Shown: positions 9,981 through 20,204, counted from the first letter of the stretch. The stretch is DNA of 64,000 nucleotides from Pseudopyrenochaeta lycopersici (GCA_003313425.1 NHZP01000005.1:248001-312000); one strand, 5' to 3'. The notes: generated from the letters alone by a model not told the origin. Made by a program: numbers and translations.

Positions 9981-11798
9981 ATGGCTCTGCTGCGGCGATA
10001 TGGCCTTTACACGGCCATCGCAGTAGTCCTCATCTACTTTCTCTACTCCCTGCGCGCGCCCTACGAACTCGAGACGGGCCACACGCCTGGCTCTGCTGCC
10101 GAGCAGGAAAATTCGAAGCCCAAGGAACCTCGGCCGCAAAGACAATACGCGTACAAGCCGTTTGACTGGGCAAAGGTGCCCTTCAAGAACCGCATCGATT
10201 CGCTTATGCCATTGCCGACCGCTGCGCCAAAAGAGCTTCCGAAAATACAGTTCGCGTTCAAGAAGGAGGATGAGACCGCGAAGAACATCAGAGAGACGAG
10301 GCAAGAGGAGGTGAAGAAGCAGTTTTTCAAGTGCTGGAAGAATTACAGAAGTTATGCCTGGATGCACGACGAGATACGGCCTATCAGTGGCGAAGTCACC
10401 GATCATTTCGGCGGCTGGGCAGCCACGCTGATCGATGCTTTGGATACACTCTACATCATGGGCTTTGAGGAGGAGTTCTCGTCCGCGATTGGAGATCTCG
10501 ACGATATTAATTTTGGATACACGGATCTGGCCACGGTCAATGTTTTTGAGACAAACATACGGCACCTAGGCGGCTTGTTGAGCGCATACGAACTGAGTGG
10601 AGACAAGAGATTACTGGCGAAGGCGAAGGAGGTGGGCGAGATGCTGTATCATGCCTTCGACACGCCGAACCACATGCCCATCACACGCTGGAATTTCCGC
10701 GCCAAGGGCGAAGGAAAACCTCAGGTTGCAGACGATCATGTCCTCCTAGCTGAAATCGGCTCCTTCACCATGGAATTCACGCGCCTCTCCCAGCTCACCA
10801 ACGATCCAAAGTGGTACGATGCGGCGACGAGGGTGACGAGGCAGCTGGAAGAACAACAGGCCAAAACCAAATTGCCAGGAATGTGGCCGATCGTGGTCAA
10901 TGCACGGAAAGCCGACTTCACTGAGGATAACACGTTCACGCTCGCCTCTATGGCCGACTCAACATATGAATATTTCGGGAAAATGTACGCTATGTTAGGC
11001 GGCCAAGACGCCATCTATCGGAAACTCTACGAGAAGGCCATGGAGACTGCGGCCAAGCACGCTCTGTTCCACCCGTCCACGCCCGAAAACCTGGACTTGC
11101 TCATGTCTGGCCCTGTCCACGTAGAAGGCTCGACCGTCTTTGTAGATTCCGAACTGCAGCATCTGGGTTGCTACACGGGTGGCATGTTCGCACTCGGCGG
11201 CAAGCTCTTCCAAAACGACGAGCACGTCAAAATCGGACGCAAGCTCACTGATACCTGCGTTTGGGCTTACAAGGCTTCTCCTGCAGGCATTATGCCTGAA
11301 GTCTCACACCTCCTCAAATGCAGGAATGCAACAGCTTGTGACTGGAATGAGAAGGCGTGGCACGACGCGATACAGCTGAAAACAGACGAGACGAAAGAAA
11401 AAGACCCGTTGAGGAACATTGCAAACCTGCGCCTACCAGCTGGTTTCACCGCAATCGATGATCGCCGATACATTCTGAGACCCGAGGCTATTGAAAGTGT
11501 CTTCATCATGTACCGCATTACCGGTGAACAACAATGGCAGGCTGCGGCGTGGGATATGTGGACAGCCATCCAGCGCTCAACTGACACCGACATCGGAAAC
11601 TCCGCACTGCTGGATGTTAGCGCAGAATCACCGCCGAGGCTGGACGCCATGGAGAGTTTCTGGATGGCAGAGACACTCAAGTATTTTTACTTGATCTTCA
11701 GCGAACCAAGCGTCATCAGCCTGGATGATTGGGTCTTCAACACGGAAGCACATCCGTTTAAGATTCCCAAGGCGAAGCCGGGGATAAAACATGGGTAG
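9981..11798 (+). CDS. Mannosyl-oligosaccharide alpha-1,2-mannosidase, GH47, type II membrane protein
   Basis: Single-exon ORF of 605 aa. A short cytosolic tail (MALLRRYG) precedes a membrane anchor at about 9–24, then a Pro/Lys-rich stem to about 110. The GH47 catalytic domain starts with F-K-C-W-K-N-Y and has the family block GEVTDHFGGWAATLIDALDTL (shown here only as key residues D, F, GW, TLIDALDTL), the acidic motif ADSTYEYF and LRPEAIESVFIMYR. These blocks hold the Glu/Asp catalytic residues and lead to the calcium-binding end of the barrel. The enzyme trims alpha-1,2-linked mannose from Man9/Man8 N-glycans in the ER/Golgi. The length and anchor fit Golgi class I mannosidases rather than secreted ones. 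Confidence 0.92.
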   Translation: MALLRRYGLYTAIAVVLIYFLYSLRAPYELETGHTPGSAAEQENSKPKEPRPQRQYAYKPFDWAKVPFKNRIDSLMPLPTAAPKELPKIQFAFKKEDETAKNIRETRQEEVKKQFFKCWKNYRSYAWMHDEIRPISGEVTDHFGGWAATLIDALDTLYIMGFEEEFSSAIGDLDDINFGYTDLATVNVFETNIRHLGGLLSAYELSGDKRLLAKAKEVGEMLYHAFDTPNHMPITRWNFRAKGEGKPQVADDHVLLAEIGSFTMEFTRLSQLTNDPKWYDAATRVTRQLEEQQAKTKLPGMWPIVVNARKADFTEDNTFTLASMADSTYEYFGKMYAMLGGQDAIYRKLYEKAMETAAKHALFHPSTPENLDLLMSGPVHVEGSTVFVDSELQHLGCYTGGMFALGGKLFQNDEHVKIGRKLTDTCVWAYKASPAGIMPEVSHLLKCRNATACDWNEKAWHDAIQLKTDETKEKDPLRNIANLRLPAGFTAIDDRRYILRPEAIESVFIMYRITGEQQWQAAAWDMWTAIQRSTDTDIGNSALLDVSAESPPRLDAMESFWMAETLKYFYLIFSEPSVISLDDWVFNTEAHPFKIPKAKPGIKHG

Positions 11799-12179
11799 TG
11801 ACGCCTGACCAAGGCCCTCACCTGCATGATTATTTTTAGCCAAACATATTACCTGATTTGATTTGGCATATCAACATGACATGAATGTTTCATAAAGCTC
11901 TTTCTCTCTCTATCCTCAATCTCTCGAAGCTCCTGTGCGATTTTCTTAATTTAGCAGCATCGCGGTCGGAGTCGCTTCAGGCCTTCGTCGGGCACCAACA
12001 ACGCCGCCCTCATACATTGAGCGCATGAATTCGGCCCCCAACGACCTTCCTGCCAAGTTCGAGGTACCCTATCTGATGCTGCAGCACGTTCACTGTGCAC
12101 GCCCTGCGTAACGGCGGCCGTGAGGCGTCGGAGGCGCCGATGCACTCACCTGGTTCAAAGTGGCACCTGAGAAGGCGTG
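11799..12179. other. Intergenic, 3' flank of mannosidase
   Basis: About 380 bases with a short pyrimidine-rich CTTTCTCTCTCT-like run near 11900. No gene is supported. Confidence 0.4.
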
Positions 12180-12445
12180 AAAGGAATTAATTATAGAAAC
12201 ATGTAATGAGCATCCTTGCGTAGCTAGAGCTCAGTAGTAGCCGAGATTTAGTTTTACCTTATTAAAAGAAAACGTAAGAACATAAGAGTGGTATAACATA
12301 AGACAGAGTGCGATAGCCCTAGAAATTCGTGGTAGTACAAGACCCAACTAAGCAGAAGGCCAAAAAGTACTTTGAATATCGACAGAACTTCGATACCAAG
12401 CCTTGCAGTTGATATTTAGGACATTGAAGGCTCCTCCTTACAGCT
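12180..12445 (-). repeat. Degenerate repeat copy related to the palindromic element at 15824
   Basis: Read on the minus strand, 12442–12403 aligns with the palindromic element at 15824–15878 (shared head TGTAAGGAGGAGCCTT, then a TCCTAAATAT-like loop and CAACTGCAAGG). About 200 bases further along that strand, GCTACGCAAGGATGC (near 12218–12204) matches GCTACGCAGGGATGC downstream of the other copy (near 15891). Two separate shared blocks in the same order suggest two copies of one mobile or LTR-like sequence, this one longer and the other internally deleted. No coding capacity remains, and the sequence is AT-rich as after RIP. Confidence 0.55.
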
Positions 12446-13203
12446 ATCTTCTCTCTTTTCAGAGCTTGTGTTCAAGCCAACCGCCCCTACATATCCAGAA
12501 TTATTATAGTTTGAATTGCTCAAAAGCACAACTAGGGACTTGCTGTAGAAAAGAATATCACTCTGCTATTAAACAAGTCATCGATAGATATATTTCACTG
12601 AAAAGAGGCACACCCCGCCCTAGCACTTGTACTCTTCGCAATGCCTTCTTATCCTTCTTGTTGGCTAGACATGGCGCACTGTGCCTGAGTAGTGTTCTTA
12701 TAGTTTAGAGGGTGGCTATAGGCCGCCACTTTCCTACCTCCTTTGCCTTTGATAACTCTGCCTGAATCCACATCCAATACGTTGGCTTGGAAAAGTACAC
12801 TAAGCAGTGAGTCTAGCAGCGTACTGACGCAATGCCTGAGTTGTCAAGTTGGCCCGGTGATGAACGCAGTCACAATTCCAACGAGTGTTAGCGCCTTACG
12901 GGCCCAATTGTGGTATACGAGCACAGCAATGGCCGGGGCCACAATGTACGGTTTCATGGTGTTACGATATAGTGCTTAGTGTTTAATACTCGAGTCTAAC
13001 TTCCCTTTGGGATCTGCGCACCCTGATACTTTTGCATTGGATTGATCTAACATATTTTTAAGTCATACATTCCATTCTTTGCAGCGCTGCGTCAACAAGG
13101 CACTTTGACCTCCAGAGTTCACGTCACCACAGTTGGTCGTTTGTATCTATAGGCAACCAGTCCATAACTCCTGTTTGATAAGATTGAGCAACCTCAAAAA
13201 CCT
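12446..13203. other. AT-rich intergenic DNA, likely repeat-derived
   Basis: About 760 bases with short ORFs only and no recognisable transposase or reverse-transcriptase motifs. Confidence 0.4.
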
Positions 13204-15399
13204 CTATAGATCTAGGTTCGGCCTTTGTTCGTAGAACTTGCAACGATGATCGAAAGGATGGAGAGGGTGATGTCGCAGACGGAACTCAATCTCTAAACGT
13301 CTATAAACTTGCGCAACATAAGGCTCCTCAAGGTTGAGTGCTGTCGCCAGATGATTCAATCCAAGACATGTACCCTCCATGCATTGCTGGTCATTTTTCT
13401 TAGCTCCCTGCAAAAACCATCTTTGCTCTATTGCATGCCGCATCATATCCTCGTATAATTGTTCACAGGATATATTGTAGTCGGCTCGAACAGGAGGATC
13501 ATCTAGCAGCCCTAGCAAGGCGTAGATTTTATCCCTTGGATCCGAGCATTGCTTGGTCAAGAAGCCATGTAGCAATGTCAGGATTCGAGATGACGGAAAT
13601 GGAGGCCTGAACCCAGGATTGGACCATTGACACAGGGAGTCGATACGAGCGCGTTCGATGACGTTGCCAATATCAAGTGGCCGCTTGTCCTCATGCATAA
13701 GCTTGATGAAGGTTCTCCAATGAATCGAGAAGTCTCCACGTCTTATCATAGCTTTTTGTGCGATCAAAAGCTCTTGGACTATCCACATTCGTGACCAGTA
13801 CTCGCATGCAACAAGACGGTCCAGTGCTCTTACTGCAGCGCTCTTGCGGCTTCTCGGCTGGGATGTATACTTCGAATGAATATAGTCCTGTAGCTGTTCA
13901 AGTTCAAAAGCCTCGCGATCGTCGTCGACTGAGCCCAGCCAACAAATGACCTCGCGTGCGTAGTGATAGATATCGCTCATCATATTGACTTGATGATTCT
14001 TTTCCTTCAGACCTGGCCCGGATGTTGCAGTTTGGTCAATGCAGATTGCATCAATCCAGTATAGTCTATTGCAATGCTTTGGATCCGACCGAGCGAGCTT
14101 CAGGAAGCTGTACAGATTGGTTCTGATCCAAAATCTTTGCTGGTCAAGCATTATTGAAACGACGTCTGACTTCTTTTGGGCCACACCCCATGAGTAAGAA
14201 AGTGCAGAGTACCATAGATCGACGTCATCCACAAAGCCAGAATGCAATTCACATTCCAAGTCTTCATGGGCATCGCCGGGCAGAATGCGCACGAGACGGA
14301 TCTCCTTTCGGGTGAAATCCAACGGTGGGTGCTCGAATTTCGACTGGCGATTTCGCTCTTTGTCGAGTTCGCGATTTTTGGTATCGGAACTCTGCATACC
14401 TATCTTTGAGAAAAGTTTGGCCAATCCTTGTGGTGGTAGTGATGCCCATAATTCAGGGTCCGGCACCTGAAGCATGGATTTCTTCGATTCTCCTTTGTTT
14501 TTCCTGGTTGTGCCCACATGGTGAGTCTTAATCCCCGACGAGGGTGTGGGCGCACGAGTGTTATTCCGCCAATACGAACGGCCTCCTACAGAAGAGGCAC
14601 GCATTAACGCAGGTCTCTCACGGATATTGTCCATGTCAGATTCTTCGTGTTCCGACTGTTCACCTGCTCGCCCATGACGGGCCGTACTTCTCGTAAAAGG
14701 GCGCTCTTCGCCGCTTCTTGCCCTCGTCAATCTATTAAGTGAACGAAAGGTCGACCGCTTGTCATCATTATCAAGAGCCCATTCATCTTGAGAATCGGCA
14801 TCAAGATCTGTATAAAGATTCGCGGCATTTGCTGTGCGGAATTGGTTTTCTTGCCAACTTGATGGCCTTGTTCTAGCAATAAATCTGGGCCGCACAACCT
14901 GAGTATCGGAGGTTTTGGGGTCTAAAAAATTGTCCTCTGAAGATGAAGAGAGAATGTAAGCATCTGCTTCAGCTTGCCTTGTATCGGGATTCGTAGATAC
15001 AGATCGCCGAAACAATGGACGATATCTCTTCTCCTCTTTATTATCAGAGGCACGCCCGTCGTAAATTCGGGATGATCTCGCGTAAGAAGATGGATCATCG
15101 CTGTAGCCTCGTTCGTGTTTAATTGGGCGAAGCAATGACGAATAGCGCTGTTTTGGGTGTCTTTCATTGACGTATGAACTATGTGGGTCATCGTGTGGGC
15201 GTGGTCCGTATAAATCTGGCCGGTGGTTCCGGTGTTCGAGCTGCTTATCATCATATTCATCCAGGTCATCGTGATGTGTTGTCGTCACGGTGATACTGAA
15301 GGAACCGGGCTGCACATCTGTATCGTTAGCCGTCAGCCTTGCGCGATGCGACAAAACGGAAATGCCTTCCATACAAGTTGAACGACCTGGGAACTCCAT
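13204..15399 (-). CDS. Heterokaryon incompatibility (HET) domain protein with long disordered N-terminus
   Basis: Single-exon ORF of 731 aa. Residues 1 to about 340 are polar, rich in Arg, Ser, Asp and His, with no predicted fold (for example KRYRPLFRRSVSTNPD). The HET domain begins with YSALSYSWG at 397–405, continues with RLYWIDAICIDQ at about 445–456, VICWLGS, and the helix SRMWIVQELLIAQ, matching the three conserved HET blocks. The C-terminal DKIYALLGLLDDPP is the usual HET-family follow-on. HET proteins trigger programmed cell death on fusion with a non-self partner; single-gene action is not proven here. It sits between two AT-rich repeat-like gaps, a common setting for this family. No NACHT or WD40 region is attached. 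Confidence 0.9.
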   Translation of the reverse strand: MEFPGRSTCMEGISVLSHRARLTANDTDVQPGSFSITVTTTHHDDLDEYDDKQLEHRNHRPDLYGPRPHDDPHSSYVNERHPKQRYSSLLRPIKHERGYSDDPSSYARSSRIYDGRASDNKEEKRYRPLFRRSVSTNPDTRQAEADAYILSSSSEDNFLDPKTSDTQVVRPRFIARTRPSSWQENQFRTANAANLYTDLDADSQDEWALDNDDKRSTFRSLNRLTRARSGEERPFTRSTARHGRAGEQSEHEESDMDNIRERPALMRASSVGGRSYWRNNTRAPTPSSGIKTHHVGTTRKNKGESKKSMLQVPDPELWASLPPQGLAKLFSKIGMQSSDTKNRELDKERNRQSKFEHPPLDFTRKEIRLVRILPGDAHEDLECELHSGFVDDVDLWYSALSYSWGVAQKKSDVVSIMLDQQRFWIRTNLYSFLKLARSDPKHCNRLYWIDAICIDQTATSGPGLKEKNHQVNMMSDIYHYAREVICWLGSVDDDREAFELEQLQDYIHSKYTSQPRSRKSAAVRALDRLVACEYWSRMWIVQELLIAQKAMIRRGDFSIHWRTFIKLMHEDKRPLDIGNVIERARIDSLCQWSNPGFRPPFPSSRILTLLHGFLTKQCSDPRDKIYALLGLLDDPPVRADYNISCEQLYEDMMRHAIEQRWFLQGAKKNDQQCMEGTCLGLNHLATALNLEEPYVAQVYRRLEIEFRLRHHPLHPFDHRCKFYEQRPNLDL

Positions 15400-15419
15400 T
15401 TAACTGACAGTGTGGTTTA

Positions 15420-16087
15420 TTACAGTAATTAAGGACGGCAAATACTTTAGTAGGGTGAATGTTCCACTCGTCGGAAAGCTGAAGCTTCAATTAAGCTCTG
15501 CTAATTTTAGTCATACTTGCATACCGTGTCCGTGCACGCTAGTTTATTCTTTCTATTTATCTATTGATTTTTAAGCAGTAAGGTATGATTTTTATCTTAG
15601 TTATATGTGAGGATATTAAGCTAACAGAAGCTAGTCTAGGAACGCAAGGTAGTTGTCACGGATTGAATAAGCTCTATAGGACAGGGGTGGGGTTCAATTC
15701 TAAGACAGTAAGAGTACGCTTTTAAAAAGATTGCTAAGGAGTATAAGAACAAGTTAACTATTACTATACTATAAGAGTATGTTATCAAGTTAAACCGAAT
15801 AAGCTATAAAGGGTTATTGTCTATGTAAGGAGGAGCCTTGCAACTGTCCTATTTATCAGTTGCAAGCTCCTCCTTACAGAGGGCATCTCGCTACGCAGGG
15901 ATGCACGTTATGAGTGATATAATTGATGATACTACTGTTATAGTTCTATAATGTTCCTAGCACTGATCTGTAGTAGTATTACTCAACTCCATGACGTGAA
16001 GTATCTCGGAACATACTCGCAACCAACCAGTCAATCCAGCAAGAACAGCGAGCATTTGATCCTTGGTTATTAATACATCTATGACTG
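15420..16087. other. AT-rich repeat-derived intergenic DNA
   Basis: About 670 bases with strong AT bias between 15480 and 15820, many TpA steps and in-frame stops everywhere, which fits RIP-degraded transposon remains. It contains the palindromic element described separately. Confidence 0.55.
15824..15878. repeat. 55-bp near-perfect palindrome (hairpin element)
   Basis: The left arm at 15824–15846 begins TGTAAGGAGGAGCC and ends TTGCAACTG. A 10-base loop (TCCTATTTAT) follows, and the right arm at 15857–15878 is its reverse complement with one base missing (22 of 23). It begins TG and ends CA, as LTRs do. A related copy is at 12403–12442. It may be LTR ends brought together by deletion, or a small non-autonomous element. 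Confidence 0.75.
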
Positions 16088-17773
16088 TCACGATACACGA
16101 GTTCCGGTCTTTTCGTCCGTCGTTTGCTGCTGCATAAGAGTGTTTTCAATCCGGATAGAACTCTGAGTCACTTCGCCTCTACGCCTCGCCTCCCAGATCA
16201 GCCAGAGCAGAAAGGCGGTTGAGAACAGGGGAGGCAGTGCAAAGATGACTGCCCAACTCTGTCCACTTCCGATGCGTGTGTTGCTAATTATTGCTTCTGC
16301 GGGTATTTGCGTCCACGATGAGTTCATGTACGAGCCCACCATGGCGGCTGTCACTCCTAGAACGTCCTCCAGGCTGTTGTTAGAATTGGGTAACGCAAAT
16401 GTGGTTCGGATTTGGTCTTGTTGGTTCTTCACTACAGTGCCGGCGCTCCGGTAAAGAGTGTCAAACCAGCCGTCGAGACCCGCGTTTTCGATGAGAAGTT
16501 GCCAACTTGAAGTTGATGTGACAGCGTGAAGACCAGTCATGTCGTTTGGATATTGGCTACTTGGATTGCAAGACTCGTCGTCCTCGGCGGTCGCGAACCA
16601 GCCATTTGTCGCACTGGTTGCGCCTCTAAGGTTGAGCTGGACTCTTCTGAATGAGTAAACGTCTCTAGTATCCACAGTACAGGTTACAGCATACTCGTAA
16701 GGGGAGTCTTGATTATTGAATGCACCCTCCTGTGCGTCACGAAACGCTTTCCCGTCTCCTACACTTATCCCAAGTAAGGCTGCATACGCACCAACCCCAC
16801 CAAGTACGATGATGGATTGCCCAATCTGCCGAACAAGACACATTCCTTTGGAGAGAGCAGGTTGCGTGGCGGGATCGACCGTGACAGTACTTGAAATGTT
16901 ACATTGTCCGTCATCTGAGACGACTGTGATTGTCTTGTCATTGACAGTCACGCTTCCTCCTTTTCTGCAACGAATGGGATTCTTGATCATGACGGGGACA
17001 CACTGACTAGTTCTGACGACATTGGCGGGAAACCGGTCTACCAGCTCGGCGAGACGCTGTGCGTAACCAACCCGCCAGGAAATAACGGCGATCGGAACTC
17101 CCATAGCAGATGAGTGCACTGAGGTCGTCCCATCCGTATAAGCATATGCGTCGGGAGTGTCTTTGTTGACGCTTGCAATCAAGTTCGTGGCTCGTCGACT
17201 CGGACACGTGTCGCCCGCTATATTGACCCAAAGAACCTGTCCGTCAGTCATATTCCAGAAGTACTTCCAGCCTGATACTTGCGTCCCGGGAGGAAACACA
17301 TTGGCGCAGAACTCGCGGCTTGGGTATGGCTGACCACTTGAGATAATAGGGCTATAGTCAGAGATGGCTCGAGTTACGCTTGTTGGCGTAAATGCTGAAA
17401 CGATTGCTGCAGTAATCAAGCTGACTCCAACGAATGACAACTGGATCTTGCTGTTTCGCACAATTTCCATGACTGATGCAACACCCAGTACTGTCCGCCA
17501 TTGTTCTCCAAGTTGGTGAAGATGTAGAGTCTCACCTCCCGTCAACTTTATGTCGATTCGCCGAACCATCAGACTGCGAATCTGTGACATGATAAACATA
17601 GTGATGGACGTTGCGATAATTGTTGAGACTGCCGTGTACGCCGCTCGGGATTTGCCATTGTATGGGCCGTATTGCGTTAAATTGATGGGGTAAAAGGCAA
17701 TGATGACAATAATGATGGAGGTCGAGAGGGCTATGATCAAAGCCAGGATAGGGAACACAAATGCTCTTGGCAT
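16088..17773 (-). CDS. Fungal multi-pass membrane protein, DUF3176-like organisation
   Basis: Single-exon ORF of 561 aa. Hydrophobic segments are at about 6–28 (FPILALIIALSTSIIIVIIA), about 45–65, about 110–128 and near the C-terminus at about 515–535 (AVIFALPPLFSTAFLLWLIW), with shorter ones near 320–340. The large middle part (about 135–500) is rich in Cys, Asn-glycosylation sites and Gly and is probably extracellular. This arrangement recalls large fungal-specific membrane families such as DUF3176, but I do not recognise a diagnostic motif and the function is unknown. It lies next to the HET gene in the accessory part of the window. Confidence 0.75.
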   Translation of the reverse strand: MPRAFVFPILALIIALSTSIIIVIIAFYPINLTQYGPYNGKSRAAYTAVSTIIATSITMFIMSQIRSLMVRRIDIKLTGGETLHLHQLGEQWRTVLGVASVMEIVRNSKIQLSFVGVSLITAAIVSAFTPTSVTRAISDYSPIISSGQPYPSREFCANVFPPGTQVSGWKYFWNMTDGQVLWVNIAGDTCPSRRATNLIASVNKDTPDAYAYTDGTTSVHSSAMGVPIAVISWRVGYAQRLAELVDRFPANVVRTSQCVPVMIKNPIRCRKGGSVTVNDKTITVVSDDGQCNISSTVTVDPATQPALSKGMCLVRQIGQSIIVLGGVGAYAALLGISVGDGKAFRDAQEGAFNNQDSPYEYAVTCTVDTRDVYSFRRVQLNLRGATSATNGWFATAEDDESCNPSSQYPNDMTGLHAVTSTSSWQLLIENAGLDGWFDTLYRSAGTVVKNQQDQIRTTFALPNSNNSLEDVLGVTAAMVGSYMNSSWTQIPAEAIISNTRIGSGQSWAVIFALPPLFSTAFLLWLIWEARRRGEVTQSSIRIENTLMQQQTTDEKTGTRVS

Positions 17774-18102
17774 TATGGATTCTTATTCCTTTCAATGACT
17801 TTTCAAGTTGTATAGGACAACTACATTTTCCAACTTGACTAATCTGTATGGGGCATTGTATCTTGTTGTGCCTTTTACCCCGCTTTGTCTTGTGGATGCG
17901 GCTGAAGCAGCTGAAGCAAGCACCACGAGGACAGGATCGATCGCATGCTTCGATAAGTCAGCAAGAAGAACAAAACGGATTGCCCCTTGCTAGTCTCGAG
18001 CGGGGAAGAAAATTAAGGGAAGTTGTTCTCGCTAATATCTGGACATGATTGGGCGACCATGATCAGAATGGTCATTCGCACACGCCTGAGCAAAACTTCC
18101 TT
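17774..18102. other. Intergenic, no supported gene
   Basis: About 330 bases between the start of the membrane protein and the stop of the UCH gene. The promoter of the membrane protein must be here. Short plus-strand ORFs have no support. Confidence 0.4.
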
Positions 18103-19695
18103 CTATTTCCCGCTCTTTCTACCAGCTGGCATAAACCGATCGAGATTCTCTGCTAAGTGCCCGTTCTCAGCAAGCATTTCTAGCCACTTTTTGATGACTG
18201 GACCGCAATCGTATCGTCGTTGCGCCGCTTTTTGTTGCTCTTCTGCTTCTGATTGTAGCTCCATCACGATACTCCCAGCTAATTTTTCCAATTCTTCAGC
18301 CAGACGACTGCGGCGATCTAGCAGATCCGGCATGCTCTCATCGTCGATTCTAGCCTTGATAGCCTCTGGGACTGGATTCGAATGCAGTTGGTCTTCCACT
18401 CCAAGCATTTGTGGGCTTAGCGGCTCTTCTTTGCTAAGAATGAAAGCTTTCCAGTCTTTGTCAATTGCATCTAAACGTGCTTGGATGTATTGCAAGGTGT
18501 TTACTTTCAGGCTAGCCTCTTTGTGGAGCGAGCGTAGAGGCGACTGTGTTAGCGCAATAACACCATAGTCGTCGTCTCCAGCAGCCATCAGGGCAGCAAT
18601 TGTATCCGACACAGCGGATAACCAATTATCCCCATCAGTACTATTGAATATGCCCATACTGGTCGGCTGCGCATCTAAGCCATCGAGCTTCCAGACCTCG
18701 TTGCCCACAGGGAGAAATGCGATGTAATGATGCGCGTCGTTCTCATGATTCTCGGCGCTGTCATCTGTTGCTGCGGAGTCAACTGAAGGACGGCGTCGAC
18801 TTTTCGTACCCCTTTTCCTATTGATGTTGTTCTTTTCCATTTTCTCGCGCTTACTTGCCTTGTTGACCTTGTAAGACAGATATTTGTCGCTCTCGAGAAT
18901 ATCCATTTTCTTGGCAAATGAATTGTGAATTCTTTTGACAAAGTCGAAGCTAGCGAGTGCCTCCCCGCGCTGATAGGGCGTGAAGTTGCTAGTAAATTCC
19001 TTGAATTGTTCTAGATGCTCGCCAACGTCGACACCGGTACTGTTCATGAGGATATTGATCATGGCGAGCGTTGCACAGCTGTTCTGAGCGGGTAGCTGAT
19101 TTGCAAACCACACGTCGGCCGGGCATTCCGTTGCTTGATCCGCGTTACCGAATTCGCGGTAGTTGAATAACAGAATCAAGCCATGAATCGGCTGTGGAAG
19201 CATTTGAAGAATTGCAGGATCCATGGCGAATACTTCCCGGACGGTGACACTTTGCACTCCCATCTCGCGAAGGATGACTGAAAAGTAGGCAGGCTCTGAT
19301 TCGATTTCGCAGAAGCCCTGCCATGTCTCCTTGTCGAGCTTGGTCTCAGGAGAGCCTGATGGGGTAGATAATTGGGTGAGTCTAGAGTCACCGTTCACGG
19401 TGAAAGAAGTTGGTGGAGAGTCTCTTGACTTCTTGCTGCTAGGCCCTTCTATTGTGGGTAGCTCTGGGAGGGCTCTCTTCTTTGAGCTTGAGGAAAGCGC
19501 TAATGACCCCTCTATTGAGAGGCATACTGCAGAGTTGGTTTTGTTCGCAGACTCCTTGCCAGTTTCATCATTTACTCCAACATTCAAGTTGGCAGTCGGA
19601 GCCGCAGAAGCCTTGTGTTTGGGTAGGAGCTGCGTCTCGGCAACGTCTTCGGTGACTGGCCCAGCCTGAGATTCAGCAGGCAGCTGCTTCGCCAT
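18103..19695 (-). CDS. Ubiquitin carboxyl-terminal hydrolase, UCH (C12) family, UCH37/BAP1-like
   Basis: Single-exon ORF of 530 aa. Residues 1 to about 125 are a disordered Ser/Pro-rich leader. The UCH fold starts near WQGFCEIESEPAYFSVIL. The nucleophile is C207 in QNSCATLAMINILM, the histidine H323 in HHYIAF and the acid D338 in KLDGLD; Q200 or Q204 is the candidate oxyanion glutamine. A Lys/Arg-rich insert (about 270–312, including KRGTKSRRRPS) interrupts the domain at the crossover-loop position. The C-terminus (about 420–530) is helical, and ends in a short basic region, resembling the ULD/KEKE-like tails of UCH37 and BAP1 that dock to proteasome or chromatin complexes. The enzyme would cleave ubiquitin from small adducts or chains. 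Confidence 0.88.
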   Translation of the reverse strand: MAKQLPAESQAGPVTEDVAETQLLPKHKASAAPTANLNVGVNDETGKESANKTNSAVCLSIEGSLALSSSSKKRALPELPTIEGPSSKKSRDSPPTSFTVNGDSRLTQLSTPSGSPETKLDKETWQGFCEIESEPAYFSVILREMGVQSVTVREVFAMDPAILQMLPQPIHGLILLFNYREFGNADQATECPADVWFANQLPAQNSCATLAMINILMNSTGVDVGEHLEQFKEFTSNFTPYQRGEALASFDFVKRIHNSFAKKMDILESDKYLSYKVNKASKREKMEKNNINRKRGTKSRRRPSVDSAATDDSAENHENDAHHYIAFLPVGNEVWKLDGLDAQPTSMGIFNSTDGDNWLSAVSDTIAALMAAGDDDYGVIALTQSPLRSLHKEASLKVNTLQYIQARLDAIDKDWKAFILSKEEPLSPQMLGVEDQLHSNPVPEAIKARIDDESMPDLLDRRSRLAEELEKLAGSIVMELQSEAEEQQKAAQRRYDCGPVIKKWLEMLAENGHLAENLDRFMPAGRKSGK

Positions 19696-20204
19696 GGTAT
19701 CTAGTATTATAGTTTGAAGACAGATATACGGCTGTAAACTAGTAAACGTCGAGACTGCAACAGCTCAGCTGTTTATGTGAGTGTTTGGAAGGGACTGGAA
19801 GGGAACGGAAACAGGCATCGTGGATTCCTTGGGGCCTGTGAATCTAAATTGGCTATCGTATGACGCGACGATAGAAAGCGCCAATTGGGTCGCGTACTCG
19901 TGATATCAACCAATGATGCCTAATGAGAGAGCGTATTGGAGAAGTGGTGGGTTCAGGCTTGTGAAGCAGGCACGTGATGGCGAGAGCCTGGCCGCATTGG
20001 CCTGATTGGCTGCAGCGTCAGCCCTATGACCTCGTCGCGCTGTCGCGTTAGGCAAGCTAAATGTTTTGTTTGATGGCCTTCAGGACCACCAGGGAGCACC
20101 ACCACCACGCCTCGCCAGACTACTACTCGCACACCTGACACAAAGACACTCCCCACCAATCCATGAGCAGCCACCGCTCCATAAACATCTAACCCCAGGG
20201 TGCG
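19696..20204. promoter_or_regulatory. Divergent intergenic region between UCH and POM152 genes
   Basis: A 509-base gap between divergent starts. No TATA box was identified. Confidence 0.4.
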
